Shown one piece after another: positions 39,359 to 48,130 of a DNA stretch of 64,000 bases. This stretch comes from Hyphomicrobiaceae bacterium (lineage in GTDB: Bacteria > Pseudomonadota > Alphaproteobacteria > Rhizobiales > Ancalomicrobiaceae): the NCBI GenBank assembly GCA_016793065.1, contig JAEULV010000113.1, forward strand, positions 1-64,000, read 5' to 3'. Each line of letters begins with the position of its first letter. Within the stretch, counting starts at the first letter, position 1. Below the pieces are notes generated by a model, which worked only from the letters and a program-made list of their open reading frames with translations, did not search any database and was not told where the DNA came from. A program made the translations under genes and the position numbers.

Positions 39359-40231
39359 ATGTCTTCCATTCGTCTGGCATTCGTTGCCGACATCCATCAC
39401 GGCCGCGACAATTTCACCAAGAAGGGCAGTACCGCCATGGCGCTGATGGCGGAATTCCGCCGTTTCGTCGCGGAGGCGCGGCCCGATGCGGTGATCGATC
39501 TCGGCGATCGCATCACCGACGAGGACACCGCAACGGATCTGCGGCTGGAGCGGGAGGTGGCCGAGGCGTTCGCGCCGATCGCCGCGCCGCGCTTCCACAT
39601 CTGCGGCAATCACGACCGCGACCATCTGAGCGTCGCCGACAACGCCGGGATCCTGGGGCAGGACCTTGGTCACCAGACCGTCGACCTCGGCGCCTGGACG
39701 CTGGTGCTGTGGCGGGCCGACAGCCGGATCCATCGTCCCGGCGGCTTCATCCTGCCGGAGTTCGACCTGTTGTGGCTCGACGCGGTCGTGCGCCATGCCG
39801 GCAAGCCGTTGATCATCGCCAGCCATGTGCCGGTGTCGGGCCATTCGCAGGTCGGCAACTATTACTTCGAGCGCAATGCGGACTTCGCCACCTATCCCGG
39901 CGGCGCCGACCGGGTGCGGGCGGTGCTGCGCGGGGCGAAGGTGCCGGTGGTTTGGATCAGCGGCCATGTGCACTGGAACACCCTGACGCAGGTCGACGGC
40001 ATTGCCCATATCACGCTGCAATCGCTGACCGAGAGCTTCACCACCCAGCCGCAGCCGGCGGCAAGCTGGGGCCTGATGGAACTGTCGGATCAGGTCGACT
40101 GGCGAGTGTTTGGCCTCGACCGGTTCGAGGCGCGGCTTGCGACCGCCGATCTCGCCCGACGCTGGACGACGCCGCTGCCGCCGTTCGACCAGCACCCGGA
40201 AATCCGCGCCCGGCTGCGGGCGGCGGAGTGA
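39359..40231 (+). CDS. metallophosphoesterase (second of three)
   Basis: A 290-residue cytoplasmic metallophosphoesterase with DIH in VADIHHG, GDR in LGDRITD, GNHDRDH, the His in IASHVPV, and GHVH in SGHVHWN. It differs strongly from the other two copies in the middle region. ATG 39359 has GAGGA upstream. It is alone in its unit, convergent with the TIM-barrel gene, and carries operator site A in its promoter. The substrate is unknown; a phosphodiester or phosphomonoester released from an imported compound is likely. Confidence 0.8.
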   Translation: MSSIRLAFVADIHHGRDNFTKKGSTAMALMAEFRRFVAEARPDAVIDLGDRITDEDTATDLRLEREVAEAFAPIAAPRFHICGNHDRDHLSVADNAGILGQDLGHQTVDLGAWTLVLWRADSRIHRPGGFILPEFDLLWLDAVVRHAGKPLIIASHVPVSGHSQVGNYYFERNADFATYPGGADRVRAVLRGAKVPVVWISGHVHWNTLTQVDGIAHITLQSLTESFTTQPQPAASWGLMELSDQVDWRVFGLDRFEARLATADLARRWTTPLPPFDQHPEIRARLRAAE

Positions 40232-40237
40232 GGCGCG

Positions 40238-40267
40238 CGTCGTCCGGGCCTGAGCGCCCGGACGACG
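40238..40267. terminator. bidirectional hairpin between convergent genes
   Basis: A perfect 12-bp stem (CGTCGTCCGGGC and its complement) with a 6-nt loop lies between the ends of the second metallophosphoesterase and the TIM-barrel gene. T-tracts are weak on both sides. Confidence 0.55.
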
Positions 40268-40319
40268 ATTGGCGAGGGAGGCGCCGGACGAGGCCGGCGA
40301 CCTACCAGGAGCGGGGCGC

Positions 40320-41150
40320 TCACTCGGCGAGGCCGAGGCGGGCGAGGTGCTCGGCGCCGGAGCGGACGGTCAGCGGATGGCGGACCTCGAGGATCAGGCG
40401 CGGATTGCTGGTCAGGTCGGCGAGCGCCCGGAACACGGCGTGCCAGGCGATGTTGCCCTCGCCCGGGTTCCAGTGACGGTCGGCATGGCCGTCGGTGTCC
40501 TGCAGGTGGACGTGGTGCAGCATGTCGCCGGCGACGCGGACGAAATAGTCGACCGGCGGCGCGCCGGTGGAGCCGTGGGCGTAGTTGGCGTGGCCGGTGT
40601 CGAGCGACACGCGCACCGCCTTCGATTCGAACGAACGCGCCAGCTCGACCCGCGCCATCGGGTCCTTGTCCTCGATGTTCTCGATCACCAGCGTCACCCC
40701 GAGCTCCTCGGCGCGGGCGACGACCGTGCGCAGGGCGTCGTGGCAGCGCTCGATGATCTGGACGCGGCTGCCGGGATTGTTGTCGAGGTTGTTGTAGTCC
40801 CAGGTGGTGTATGGCGAATGGATGACCATGTGGCTGGCGCCGAGTTCGGCGCAGACATCGAGGCCCTGCTGCATCCGCTTGGTGACGACGGCGCGGATTT
40901 CCGGATCGGGTGTGGCGATGTTGAGGCCCCAGAACGGGCCGTGGATGCCGACGCGGCCGGTGTGGCCGGCGAGCTCGGCCTTGATCTCGGCGGCGAGCGG
41001 GCGCCAGTCGCCATTGAGCAGGTCGGCCCAGATGAAGTCCTGGATTTCGAGATCGCGCTGGCGCTCGAGGATCCAGTCGCGGTGAACGCGCAGATTGGCG
41101 AGGGTCAGCGCCACGCCGAGGACCGGACGCGCGGGATTGGGTGCAGTCAT
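40320..41150 (-). CDS. sugar phosphate isomerase/epimerase-like TIM barrel
   Basis: A 276-residue member of the AP-endonuclease-2-like TIM-barrel family. Metal ligand positions are visible: Glu in LVIENIED, Asp-His in SLDTGHANY, His in VHLQDTDGH, and Glu in ILEVRHP. Family members isomerise or epimerise sugars, inosose or keto acids. GGAG lies just upstream of ATG 41150. It is under its own promoter with operator site B and a possible Pho box, so it probably processes the carbon skeleton left after dephosphorylation. The exact substrate is unknown. Confidence 0.75.
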   Translation of the reverse strand: MTAPNPARPVLGVALTLANLRVHRDWILERQRDLEIQDFIWADLLNGDWRPLAAEIKAELAGHTGRVGIHGPFWGLNIATPDPEIRAVVTKRMQQGLDVCAELGASHMVIHSPYTTWDYNNLDNNPGSRVQIIERCHDALRTVVARAEELGVTLVIENIEDKDPMARVELARSFESKAVRVSLDTGHANYAHGSTGAPPVDYFVRVAGDMLHHVHLQDTDGHADRHWNPGEGNIAWHAVFRALADLTSNPRLILEVRHPLTVRSGAEHLARLGLAE

Positions 41151-41216
41151 AAGGGACTCCGGGAAAGGTCGGGGGTAGATCGGGGAGATGGAGCGACGCG
41201 GATCGGCGTCTCGCGT

Positions 41217-41239
41217 CTTGTCGAACCCTGTCAGACAAG
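41217..41239 (-). promoter_or_regulatory. candidate UTRA-regulator operator, site B
   Basis: An exact CTTGTC-N11-GACAAG inverted repeat lies 67-89 bp upstream of the TIM-barrel start. It overlaps the downstream part of the possible Pho box. Confidence 0.6.
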
Positions 41240-41240
41240 C

Positions 41241-41258
41241 CTGACGCTCGCATGACAG
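41241..41258 (-). promoter_or_regulatory. possible Pho box upstream of the TIM-barrel gene
   Basis: On the minus strand a perfect heptamer CTGTCAT (41252-41258) is followed after four bases by GCGTCAG (41241-41247), which keeps the GTCA core. It lies about 90-110 bp upstream of the start, the normal range for PhoB activation. Confidence 0.45.
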
Positions 41259-41344
41259 CGCCGGCGGGCGACGGACGCAAGGGCGGCGCCGGCGATGCAT
41301 GGCTGGGGAGCGTCGCAGAACTGCCGAACAGACGTCATTCGCTT

Positions 41345-41367
41345 GTTGTTGGCTTGACCTAGACAGA
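41345..41367 (+). promoter_or_regulatory. candidate UTRA-regulator operator, site D
   Basis: GTTGTT-N11-GACAGA, a degenerate version of the shared repeat, with CTA directly before GACAGA as in sites C and E. It lies 189-211 bp upstream of the first binding protein gene. Confidence 0.4.
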
Positions 41368-41555
41368 CGTCCCGAAGCTGTCGCCCGCCCTGCCCGTCCG
41401 GTTCCTCGGCAACGACGGATCGAAGGCGCGGCGTGCTTCGGCCGGCGGTGATACGGGCGACATGGCCGGCCAATGCCGAAGCCGCCTGCCTTGCCGCGAT
41501 GCCGATCCCCTCGCCCGTTTGTCACGCCCGTCCCGTTTTCTGGTTGGAGCCCCCC

Positions 41556-43193
41556 ATGCCGCTCGTTTCCCGTCGTTCCGCGCTCGGTCTTGGCCTTGCC
41601 GCCGCCGGCTCGCTCGCCTTGCCGCGTTTCGCCATCGCCCAGGCCGACAATCGGCCGTCGATCACCATAGCCGTGCAGAAGGTGTCGAACTCGAACACCC
41701 TCGACGTGCTGCGCGAGCAGTCGAATGTCGGCGAGCGGGTGTTCTTCTCGTCGATCTGGGAAGGCCTGATCGGCCGCGACTGGCTCGGCGGCCTGAAGAA
41801 GGTGCCGCTGCTCGCCACCGAGTGGAAGCGCATCGACGCCCAGACGGTGGAACTGAAGCTGCGCCAGGGCGTCAAGTTCCACAATGGCGAGGAAATGACC
41901 GCCGAGGACGTGGTGTTCTCGTTCTCACGCGAACGGATGTTCGCCGCGACCGAGGCCAAGAACCGTTCGACGATCAAGGCGTTCGAACGCATTCCGACGC
42001 CGCGCCCGGGCAAGGAACTGCCGCCGGAAGTGCCGGCCGCCGCCCGTCGCGCCTGGCCGGACCTGGCCCGCGTCGAGGCGGTCGACAAGTACACGGTGCG
42101 TTTCTACAACGCCACGCCGGACCTGACGCTGGAAGGCCGGCTGTCGCGCTACGGCTCGGACATCATGAGCCGCAAGGGCTGGGAAGACGCCGCGAGCTAT
42201 CTCGACTGGGCGCGCAAGCCCGTCACCACCGGTCCCTACAAGATCGTCGACTTCAAGCCGGACACCTATCTGGTGCTGGAAGCCCATGACGAATACTGGG
42301 GCGGCCGGCCGCCGCTGAAGCGCATCCGCTTCGTCGAGGTGCCAGAAGTGCCGAGCCGCATCAACGGCCTTCTTTCGGGTGAGTACCAGTTCGCCTGCGA
42401 CATCCCGCCGGACCAGATCGTCGGCATCGAGAAGAACGCCGCCTTCGAAGTGCAGGGTGGCACGATCCTCAACCATCGCCTGACCGTGTTCGACAAGAAC
42501 CACGCGGTGCTCGCCAACCCGCTGGTGCGCCGCGCCTTCACCCATGCCATCGACCGTCAGGCGATCGTCGACAGCCTGTGGGCCGGCCGCACCAAGGTGC
42601 CGAAGGGACTGCAGTGGGACTATTACGACGACATGTTCGTCAGTGACTGGGATGTGCCGAAGTATGATCCAGCGCTGGCGATGGATCTGCTGAAGCAGGC
42701 TGGCTACAAGGGCGACGCGATCCCCTATCGCCTGCTGAACAACTACTACACCAACCAGGTGCCGACCGCGCAGATCCTGGTGGAGATGTGGAAGGCCGTC
42801 GGCCTCAACGTCGAGATCCAGACCAAGGAAAGCTGGACGCAGATAATGGAGCGCAACGACAGCCGCGGCGTGCGCGACTGGTCGAACTCGGCGCCGTTCA
42901 ATGATCCGGTGTCGTCGATCGTCGCCCAGCACGGCCCGAACGGCCAGCAGCAGCAGATCGGCGAATGGACCAATGTCGAGGCCAACCAGATGGCCGAGAT
43001 CATGGAAACCTCGATCGATCCGGCCCAGCGCAAGAAGGCGTTCCGCCGCATGCTGGAAATCTGCGAGCGCGAGGACCCGGCCTACACCGTGCTGCACCAG
43101 AACGCGACGTTCACCGCCAAGCAGAAGTCGATCAAGTGGAAGACCGCGCCGGCCTTCGCCATGGACTTCCGCCCGGGCAATTTCGCGCTCTGA
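41556..43193 (+). CDS. family 5 ABC binding protein (peptide/opine type), first
   Basis: A 545-residue periplasmic binding protein of the DppA/OppA family. A Tat-like leader (SRRSALGLGLAAAGSLALP) ends near FAIAQA. The family phrase LRQGVKFHNGEEMTAEDVVF is present, and the ligand lobes run to the C-terminus. The start at 41556 is the first residue of the leader. Family 5 proteins bind peptides, but also nickel complexes and phosphodiester opines (AccA), so the phosphorus context makes a phosphorylated cargo plausible. A terminator-like hairpin follows the gene. Confidence 0.83.
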   Translation: MPLVSRRSALGLGLAAAGSLALPRFAIAQADNRPSITIAVQKVSNSNTLDVLREQSNVGERVFFSSIWEGLIGRDWLGGLKKVPLLATEWKRIDAQTVELKLRQGVKFHNGEEMTAEDVVFSFSRERMFAATEAKNRSTIKAFERIPTPRPGKELPPEVPAAARRAWPDLARVEAVDKYTVRFYNATPDLTLEGRLSRYGSDIMSRKGWEDAASYLDWARKPVTTGPYKIVDFKPDTYLVLEAHDEYWGGRPPLKRIRFVEVPEVPSRINGLLSGEYQFACDIPPDQIVGIEKNAAFEVQGGTILNHRLTVFDKNHAVLANPLVRRAFTHAIDRQAIVDSLWAGRTKVPKGLQWDYYDDMFVSDWDVPKYDPALAMDLLKQAGYKGDAIPYRLLNNYYTNQVPTAQILVEMWKAVGLNVEIQTKESWTQIMERNDSRGVRDWSNSAPFNDPVSSIVAQHGPNGQQQQIGEWTNVEANQMAEIMETSIDPAQRKKAFRRMLEICEREDPAYTVLHQNATFTAKQKSIKWKTAPAFAMDFRPGNFAL

Positions 43194-43211
43194 GCCAGAC
43201 GACAACGCCAG

Positions 43212-43244
43212 CCACCGCCGGACCGACAACGGGTCCGGCGGTGG
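43212..43244 (+). terminator. attenuating terminator after the first binding protein gene
   Basis: A perfect 13-bp stem (CCACCGCCGGACC and its complement), a 7-nt loop, then TTTT. It lies 18 bp after the binding protein stop and 110 bp before the ATPase gene, so it likely gives high binding-protein expression with partial read-through. Confidence 0.75.
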
Positions 43245-43353
43245 TTTTCACGCGTGCCGGCGTTCGCCGGCGCGACGGAGTTTGACGAGGCCGTTGCGGC
43301 CGGGGGCGCGAGCCGCCGGCCGGGGCGCGCGGTTCGCACGGGGAACGGCAAGC

Positions 43354-44343
43354 ATGACACTGGTGGCGATCGAGGGACTGACGGTCGATTTCGACGGCGT
43401 GCGGGTGTTGCACGGCATCGATCTTCACGTCGGCAAGGGCGAGGCGGTGGGTCTTGTCGGCGAGTCCGGTTCGGGCAAGTCGGTGACCTGGCTCGCGGCG
43501 CTGGGGCTGCTGCCCGGCAAGGCGCGGGTCGGCGGACGGGTGAAGCTGGAAGGCGCCGATATCCTTGGCGCCCCGGACCAGACACTCGACCGGATTCGCG
43601 GCGGCCGGATCGCGATGATCTTCCAGGACCCGGCGAGTGCACTCAACCCGGTGCTGACCATTCGCCGCCAGATCGGCGAATCGCTGGCGCTGCATCGCGG
43701 CCTGTCGGGCGCGGCGATCAAGGCCGAGGCGCGGCGGCTGCTCGATCTCGTCGGCATTCCCGATGCCGAGCGGCGGCTGTCGGCCTATCCGCACGAATTC
43801 TCCGGCGGGCAGAACCAGCGGATCATGATCGCCATGGCGCTGGCCGGGAACCCCGACCTCCTGGTCGCGGACGAGCCGACGACGGCGCTCGACGCCACCA
43901 TCCAGGCGCAGATTCTCGATCTCATCCGCGACATCCGCCGCGAGACCGGCATGGCGCTGGTGCTGATCAGCCATGATCTCGGCGTCGTCGCCCAGACCTG
44001 CGATCGGGTCTGCGTCATGTATGCCGGCCGCATCGTCGAGGAGGCACCGGCGGCGGTGCTGTTCGACGATCCGGCCCATCCCTATGCCAGCGGACTGATC
44101 GGCGCCCTGCCGGCGATCGAGGGGCCGCGCCAGCGCCTGAGCGCCATCGCCGGCACGGTGCCGGATCCGCGCGCGCTGCCGCCGGGGTGTTCGTTCGGGC
44201 CGCGCTGCCTGCACGCCACCGGCGCCTGCACGCAAGCGCCGCCGGCGTTGACGACGTTCGGCGACGGACGGCGCATGGCCTGCGTCCTCGCCAAGTACCG
44301 GCTCGAGCCGACCGCCATCGCACGGGAGCTCGTCGACGCATGA
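43354..44343 (+). CDS. ABC transporter ATP-binding protein, DppD-type
   Basis: A 329-residue ATPase with Walker A GESGSGKS, signature FSGGQNQR, Walker [13 protein letters not shown] and switch His in SHDLGV. The C-terminal oligopeptide-transporter domain carries the Cys motif around CSFGPRC and CTQAPP that binds an iron-sulfur cluster in some family members. It overlaps the next ATPase gene by 4 bp (ATGA). There is only one ATPase pair for two permease pairs in this operon. Confidence 0.87.
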   Translation: MTLVAIEGLTVDFDGVRVLHGIDLHVGKGEAVGLVGESGSGKSVTWLAALGLLPGKARVGGRVKLEGADILGAPDQTLDRIRGGRIAMIFQDPASALNPVLTIRRQIGESLALHRGLSGAAIKAEARRLLDLVGIPDAERRLSAYPHEFSGGQNQRIMIAMALAGNPDLLVADEPTTALDATIQAQILDLIRDIRRETGMALVLISHDLGVVAQTCDRVCVMYAGRIVEEAPAAVLFDDPAHPYASGLIGALPAIEGPRQRLSAIAGTVPDPRALPPGCSFGPRCLHATGACTQAPPALTTFGDGRRMACVLAKYRLEPTAIARELVDA

Positions 44344-45365
44344 GCGCAACCACCCCCCTGGTCGAGGTCGAGGCGATCGCCCGGCGCTACACCATGAAGA
44401 AAGGCGTATTCGGCGCCCCGATCGAAGTCCGCGCCGTCGACGGCGTGTCGTTTTCGATCCGCCGCGGCGAGACGCTCGGGATCGTCGGCGAATCCGGTTC
44501 GGGCAAGTCGACGACCGGCCGCATGGTCCTGGGGCTTGAGATGCCCGACGCGGGCACCGTCCGGTTCGACGGCGCGGCGATCCCGCCGATCGGCGGGGCG
44601 GAGTGGCGCCGGCAGCGCGCCCGGATGCAGATGATCTTCCAGGACCCGCTCGCCGCGCTCGACCGGCGCCTGCCGATCGCGGCACAGGTGCGCGAGCCGC
44701 TGGACATCCACCTGATCGGCAACGAGGCCGAGCGCGAGGCGCGGGTGGTGGAGTTGCTGCGGGACGTGGGGCTTTCCGCCGATCACGGCCGGCGCTATCC
44801 GCACGAACTGTCGGGCGGGCAGCGCCAGCGCGCGGTGCTGGCGCGGGCGCTGGCGACGCGGCCGGACTTCCTCGTCTGCGACGAGCCGGTGTCGGCGCTT
44901 GACGTGTCGATCCAGGCGCAGGTGGTCAATCAGCTGATCGACATCCAGGCGGCGCTGGGGCTGGCGATGCTGTTCATCAGCCATGACCTGCGGGTGGTGC
45001 GTCAGGTCAGCAGGCGGGTCGGGGTGATGTATCTCGGCCGCATCGTCGAGGAGGGCGACGCCGACGACCTGTTCGCGACGCCGGTGCATCCCTATACCCG
45101 CGCGCTGGTTTCGGCGGCGCCGCATCCCGGGCGCAAGCCGACCGAGCGGATCGTGCTGACGGGCGATCCGCCCAACCCGGCCGACCGGCCGTCGGGCTGC
45201 GCCTTCCATCCGCGCTGCGCCTTCGCCGTCGCCCGCTGCCGGGTCGAAAGCCCGGTGCTGGCGGATCTGGGGGCCGGACGGCAGGTCGCCTGCCATCTCG
45301 CCAGCCCGGCCGGCGCCGGCGGCGTTCCCACCGGGCCGAAGCTGCCGGCGCTGGAGGTGGCGTGA
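44340..45365 (+). CDS. ABC transporter ATP-binding protein, DppF-type
   Basis: A 341-residue partner ATPase with Walker [10 protein letters not shown], signature LSGGQRQR, Walker B LVCDEPVSALDVS, and the C-terminal domain with CAFHPRCAFAVARC. It forms the heterodimer with the DppD-type subunit. It starts in an ATGA overlap and its stop shares a base with the next permease start (TGATG). Confidence 0.87.
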   Translation: MSATTPLVEVEAIARRYTMKKGVFGAPIEVRAVDGVSFSIRRGETLGIVGESGSGKSTTGRMVLGLEMPDAGTVRFDGAAIPPIGGAEWRRQRARMQMIFQDPLAALDRRLPIAAQVREPLDIHLIGNEAEREARVVELLRDVGLSADHGRRYPHELSGGQRQRAVLARALATRPDFLVCDEPVSALDVSIQAQVVNQLIDIQAALGLAMLFISHDLRVVRQVSRRVGVMYLGRIVEEGDADDLFATPVHPYTRALVSAAPHPGRKPTERIVLTGDPPNPADRPSGCAFHPRCAFAVARCRVESPVLADLGAGRQVACHLASPAGAGGVPTGPKLPALEVA

Positions 45366-46300
45366 TGGTGTACTTCATCCTGTCGCGCATCGCCCGCGCC
45401 GTCATCACCGTCGCGCTGGTGGTAACCTTCGCCTTTGTCGTGCTGCGCCTGTCGGGCGATCCGGCGCTGATGATCATGGGGCCGGAGGCGCCGCCGGAGG
45501 TGCTCGCCGCCTTCCGCTCGGCGTGGGGGCTCGACCTGCCGATCTGGCAGCAATACTTCTCCTATTTCGGCGCCATCGCCCAGGGTGAGCTCGGGCGCTC
45601 GATGCGCGACGGCCGGCCGGCGATCGAGCTGGTGCTGGAGCGGATCCCGTCGACGCTGGCGCTGACGCTGCCCGCGCTGGCGATGAAGGTCGGCATCGGC
45701 CTGCCGGCGGGGATCTACGCGGCGCTGCATCGCGGCGGGCCGATCGACCGGCTGGTGATGACGCTGGCGGTCGCCGGCTTCACCGTGCCGAGCTTCGTGC
45801 TCGGACTGGTGCTGGTGCTGGTGTTCTCGGTGATGCTCGGCTGGCTGCCGTCGGGCGGGCAGGACAGCTGGCGTCACGCGATCCTGCCGGTGCTGACGCT
45901 GGGCATCGGCGGCGCGGCGATCCTTGCCCGCTTCACCCGCTCGGCGATGCTGGAGGTGCTCGGCCAGCCCTACATGCGCACGGCGCTGGCCAAGGGCGTG
46001 CCGTGGCACGTGGCGATCCGCTCGCATGCGCTGCCCAATGCCGCGATCCCGACCGTCACCATCATCGGCTTCATGGTGGGGACGCTGATCGCCGGCGCGG
46101 TGGTGGTGGAGAGCGTGTTCTCGTGGCCGGGCGTCGGCCGGCTGCTGGTGGTCGCCGTCGCCAACCGCGACCTGGCAGTGGTGCAGTGCATCCTGCTGCT
46201 GGTCGCGGCGACCATGGTCGCCTCCAACCTGCTGGTCGACTTCCTCTACGGCTATCTCGATCCGCGTCTGCGGACGGGCGCCCGCGCCGGAGCGCATTGA
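45365..46300 (+). CDS. ABC transporter permease, DppB-type, first pair
   Basis: A 311-residue permease with six helices and the family coupling segment TRSAMLEVLGQPYMRTALAK. ATG 45365 is preferred to the in-frame GTG at 45362 because it gives the usual TGATG overlap and a typical MVYFIL start. It pairs with the next gene. Confidence 0.85.
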   Translation: MVYFILSRIARAVITVALVVTFAFVVLRLSGDPALMIMGPEAPPEVLAAFRSAWGLDLPIWQQYFSYFGAIAQGELGRSMRDGRPAIELVLERIPSTLALTLPALAMKVGIGLPAGIYAALHRGGPIDRLVMTLAVAGFTVPSFVLGLVLVLVFSVMLGWLPSGGQDSWRHAILPVLTLGIGGAAILARFTRSAMLEVLGQPYMRTALAKGVPWHVAIRSHALPNAAIPTVTIIGFMVGTLIAGAVVVESVFSWPGVGRLLVVAVANRDLAVVQCILLLVAATMVASNLLVDFLYGYLDPRLRTGARAGAH

Positions 46301-46301
46301 C

Positions 46302-47171
46302 ATGACCGATCTTGCCGCCCCCGGGGCTCCCGCGAGCCATCAGCAACCCGTCCGCCGCCGGCCGACGATCCCGCTCGGCGTGGCGCTGGCGATCGCCTGG
46401 CTGATCGGCATGATTGTCGTGGCGCTGCTGGCCGACCGCATCACGCCCTATGGCGTCACGGCGATGGACCTGAAGAACCGACTGGCGCTGCCGGGCAATA
46501 CCGGCCACTGGCTCGGCACCGACGAGCTCGGACGCGACGTGCTGTCGCGGCTGATCGCCTCGGTGCGGATCTCGCTGATGATCGCCTTCGGCGCGACGCT
46601 GATCTCGGCGTTCGTCGGCACGCTGCTCGGATTTCTCGCGGCGCACCTGCGCGGCGCGTTCGAGCAGATGGTGCTGATGCTGGCGGACTTCCAGGCGAGC
46701 ATGCCGTTCTTGATCATGGCGCTGGCGGTGCTGGCGTTCTTCGGCTCGTCGCTGCCGACGCTGATCGGGCTGATGGGCATCTATGGCTGGGAGCGCTATG
46801 CCCGCATCTCGCGCGGGCTCGCGATCTCGGCCGGGCAGCAGGGCTATGCCGGCGCCATCCGCCAGCTCGGCGCGACGCCGGCGCGGATCTACCTGCGGCA
46901 CATCCTGCCCAACATCGCCTCGACGCTGATCGTGTCGATGACGCTGGTGTTTCCCGAGGTGATCCTGCTCGAGTCCGGGCTGTCGTTCCTCGGCCTCGGG
47001 GTGCAGCCGCCGATGACCAGCCTCGGCAACATGGTCGGCTATGGCCGCGAGTATCTCACCCGCGCGCCGTGGATCATGCTGGCGCCGTCCCTCGCCATCG
47101 TCGTCACCACCTTCGCCGTCTCGATGCTGGGCGACTGGCTGCGCGACCGCCTCGACCCGACCCTGAGGTGA
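46302..47171 (+). CDS. ABC transporter permease, DppC-type, first pair
   Basis: A 289-residue permease with an N-terminal helix (LAIAWLIGMIVVALLAD), the DppC phrase GTDELGRDVLSRL, and an EAA-like loop around GATPARIYLRHILPNIAST. It begins one base after the stop of its DppB partner. A second DppB/DppC pair follows after 5 bp. Confidence 0.85.
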   Translation: MTDLAAPGAPASHQQPVRRRPTIPLGVALAIAWLIGMIVVALLADRITPYGVTAMDLKNRLALPGNTGHWLGTDELGRDVLSRLIASVRISLMIAFGATLISAFVGTLLGFLAAHLRGAFEQMVLMLADFQASMPFLIMALAVLAFFGSSLPTLIGLMGIYGWERYARISRGLAISAGQQGYAGAIRQLGATPARIYLRHILPNIASTLIVSMTLVFPEVILLESGLSFLGLGVQPPMTSLGNMVGYGREYLTRAPWIMLAPSLAIVVTTFAVSMLGDWLRDRLDPTLR

Positions 47172-47176
47172 ACGCC

Positions 47177-48130
47177 ATGTCGCGCCTGAAAGGCTTCCTG
47201 TGGTTTCTGGCGCTGCGACTGGCGCGGGCGACGGCGACGCTGGCGATCTGTGTCACCATCGTCTTCGTCGTGCTGCGCTCGGCCGGCGATCCGCTCGCTT
47301 CGCTGTTGCCGGACGACACGCCGCCCGACGTGGTCGAGATCTATCGCGAGCGCTTCGGCCTCGACCAGTCGATCTGGCAGCAATATCTCGGCTATCTGCA
47401 ATCGGTCGCCCATGGCGACTTCGGCCGGTCGTTCGTGCATCACCGCGATGCGCTGGCGGTGGTGTGGGAGCGGGTGCCGGCAACGCTGGAGCTTGGCGGG
47501 CTGGCGCTGATCGCCGCCGTGCTGATCGGCGTGCCGCTGGGGGTGCTCGCCACGTTCGGCCGCAATACCTGGGTCGACCGGGCGGCGATGTCGGCGGCGG
47601 TGTTCGGCTATTCGCTGCCGAACTTCTTCCTGGCGATCCTGCTGATCCTGTGGCTGTCGCTCAGCCTCAGGCTCTTGCCCTCGGCCGGCTCGGACCTGCC
47701 GCAACACCTGATCATGCCGATCATCGTGCTCGGGGCGCCGGCGGCGGCCAAGATCGCCCGCTTCACCCGCACGTCGATGGTCGAGGTGATCGGCCAGCCG
47801 TTCATGCGGGCGGCGGCGGCCAAGGGCGTGCCGACGCGGCCGCGGCTGATCGGCCACGCCTTTCCCAATGCCGCCATTCCGGTGGTGACGTTTCTCGGCT
47901 TCGAGATCGGGGCGATGATCGGCGGCGGGGTGGTCACCGAGACGATCTTCGCCTGGCCCGGGCTCGGGCGATTGCTGGTACAGGCGGTCGGGCAGCGGGA
48001 TCTCGCCGTGGTCCAGACCATCGTGCTGATGATCGCGGCGACGATGGTCTGCGCCAACCTGCTGGTCGACCTCGCCTATGGCTGGCTCGATCCGCGCGTC
48101 CGCGTCGGCCTCAGGGGAACCGGCAAATGA
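47177..48130 (+). CDS. ABC transporter permease, DppB-type, second pair
   Basis: A 317-residue permease, paralogous to the gene at 45365 but clearly diverged. The coupling segment reads TRTSMVEVIGQPFMRAAAAK, the same frame as in the first copy. It starts 5 bp after the first DppC gene and overlaps the next gene by ATGA. The second pair probably serves the second binding protein while sharing the single ATPase pair. Confidence 0.85.
   Translation: MSRLKGFLWFLALRLARATATLAICVTIVFVVLRSAGDPLASLLPDDTPPDVVEIYRERFGLDQSIWQQYLGYLQSVAHGDFGRSFVHHRDALAVVWERVPATLELGGLALIAAVLIGVPLGVLATFGRNTWVDRAAMSAAVFGYSLPNFFLAILLILWLSLSLRLLPSAGSDLPQHLIMPIIVLGAPAAAKIARFTRTSMVEVIGQPFMRAAAAKGVPTRPRLIGHAFPNAAIPVVTFLGFEIGAMIGGGVVTETIFAWPGLGRLLVQAVGQRDLAVVQTIVLMIAATMVCANLLVDLAYGWLDPRVRVGLRGTGK

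Larger units (their letters stand above)
41151..41555. promoter_or_regulatory. divergent control region, TIM-barrel gene / peptide-type ABC operon
   Basis: This 405-bp gap holds operator site B and a minus-strand Pho-box-like pair near the TIM-barrel start, and operator site D about 190 bp before the first binding protein gene. No supported gene lies in it. Confidence 0.6.
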
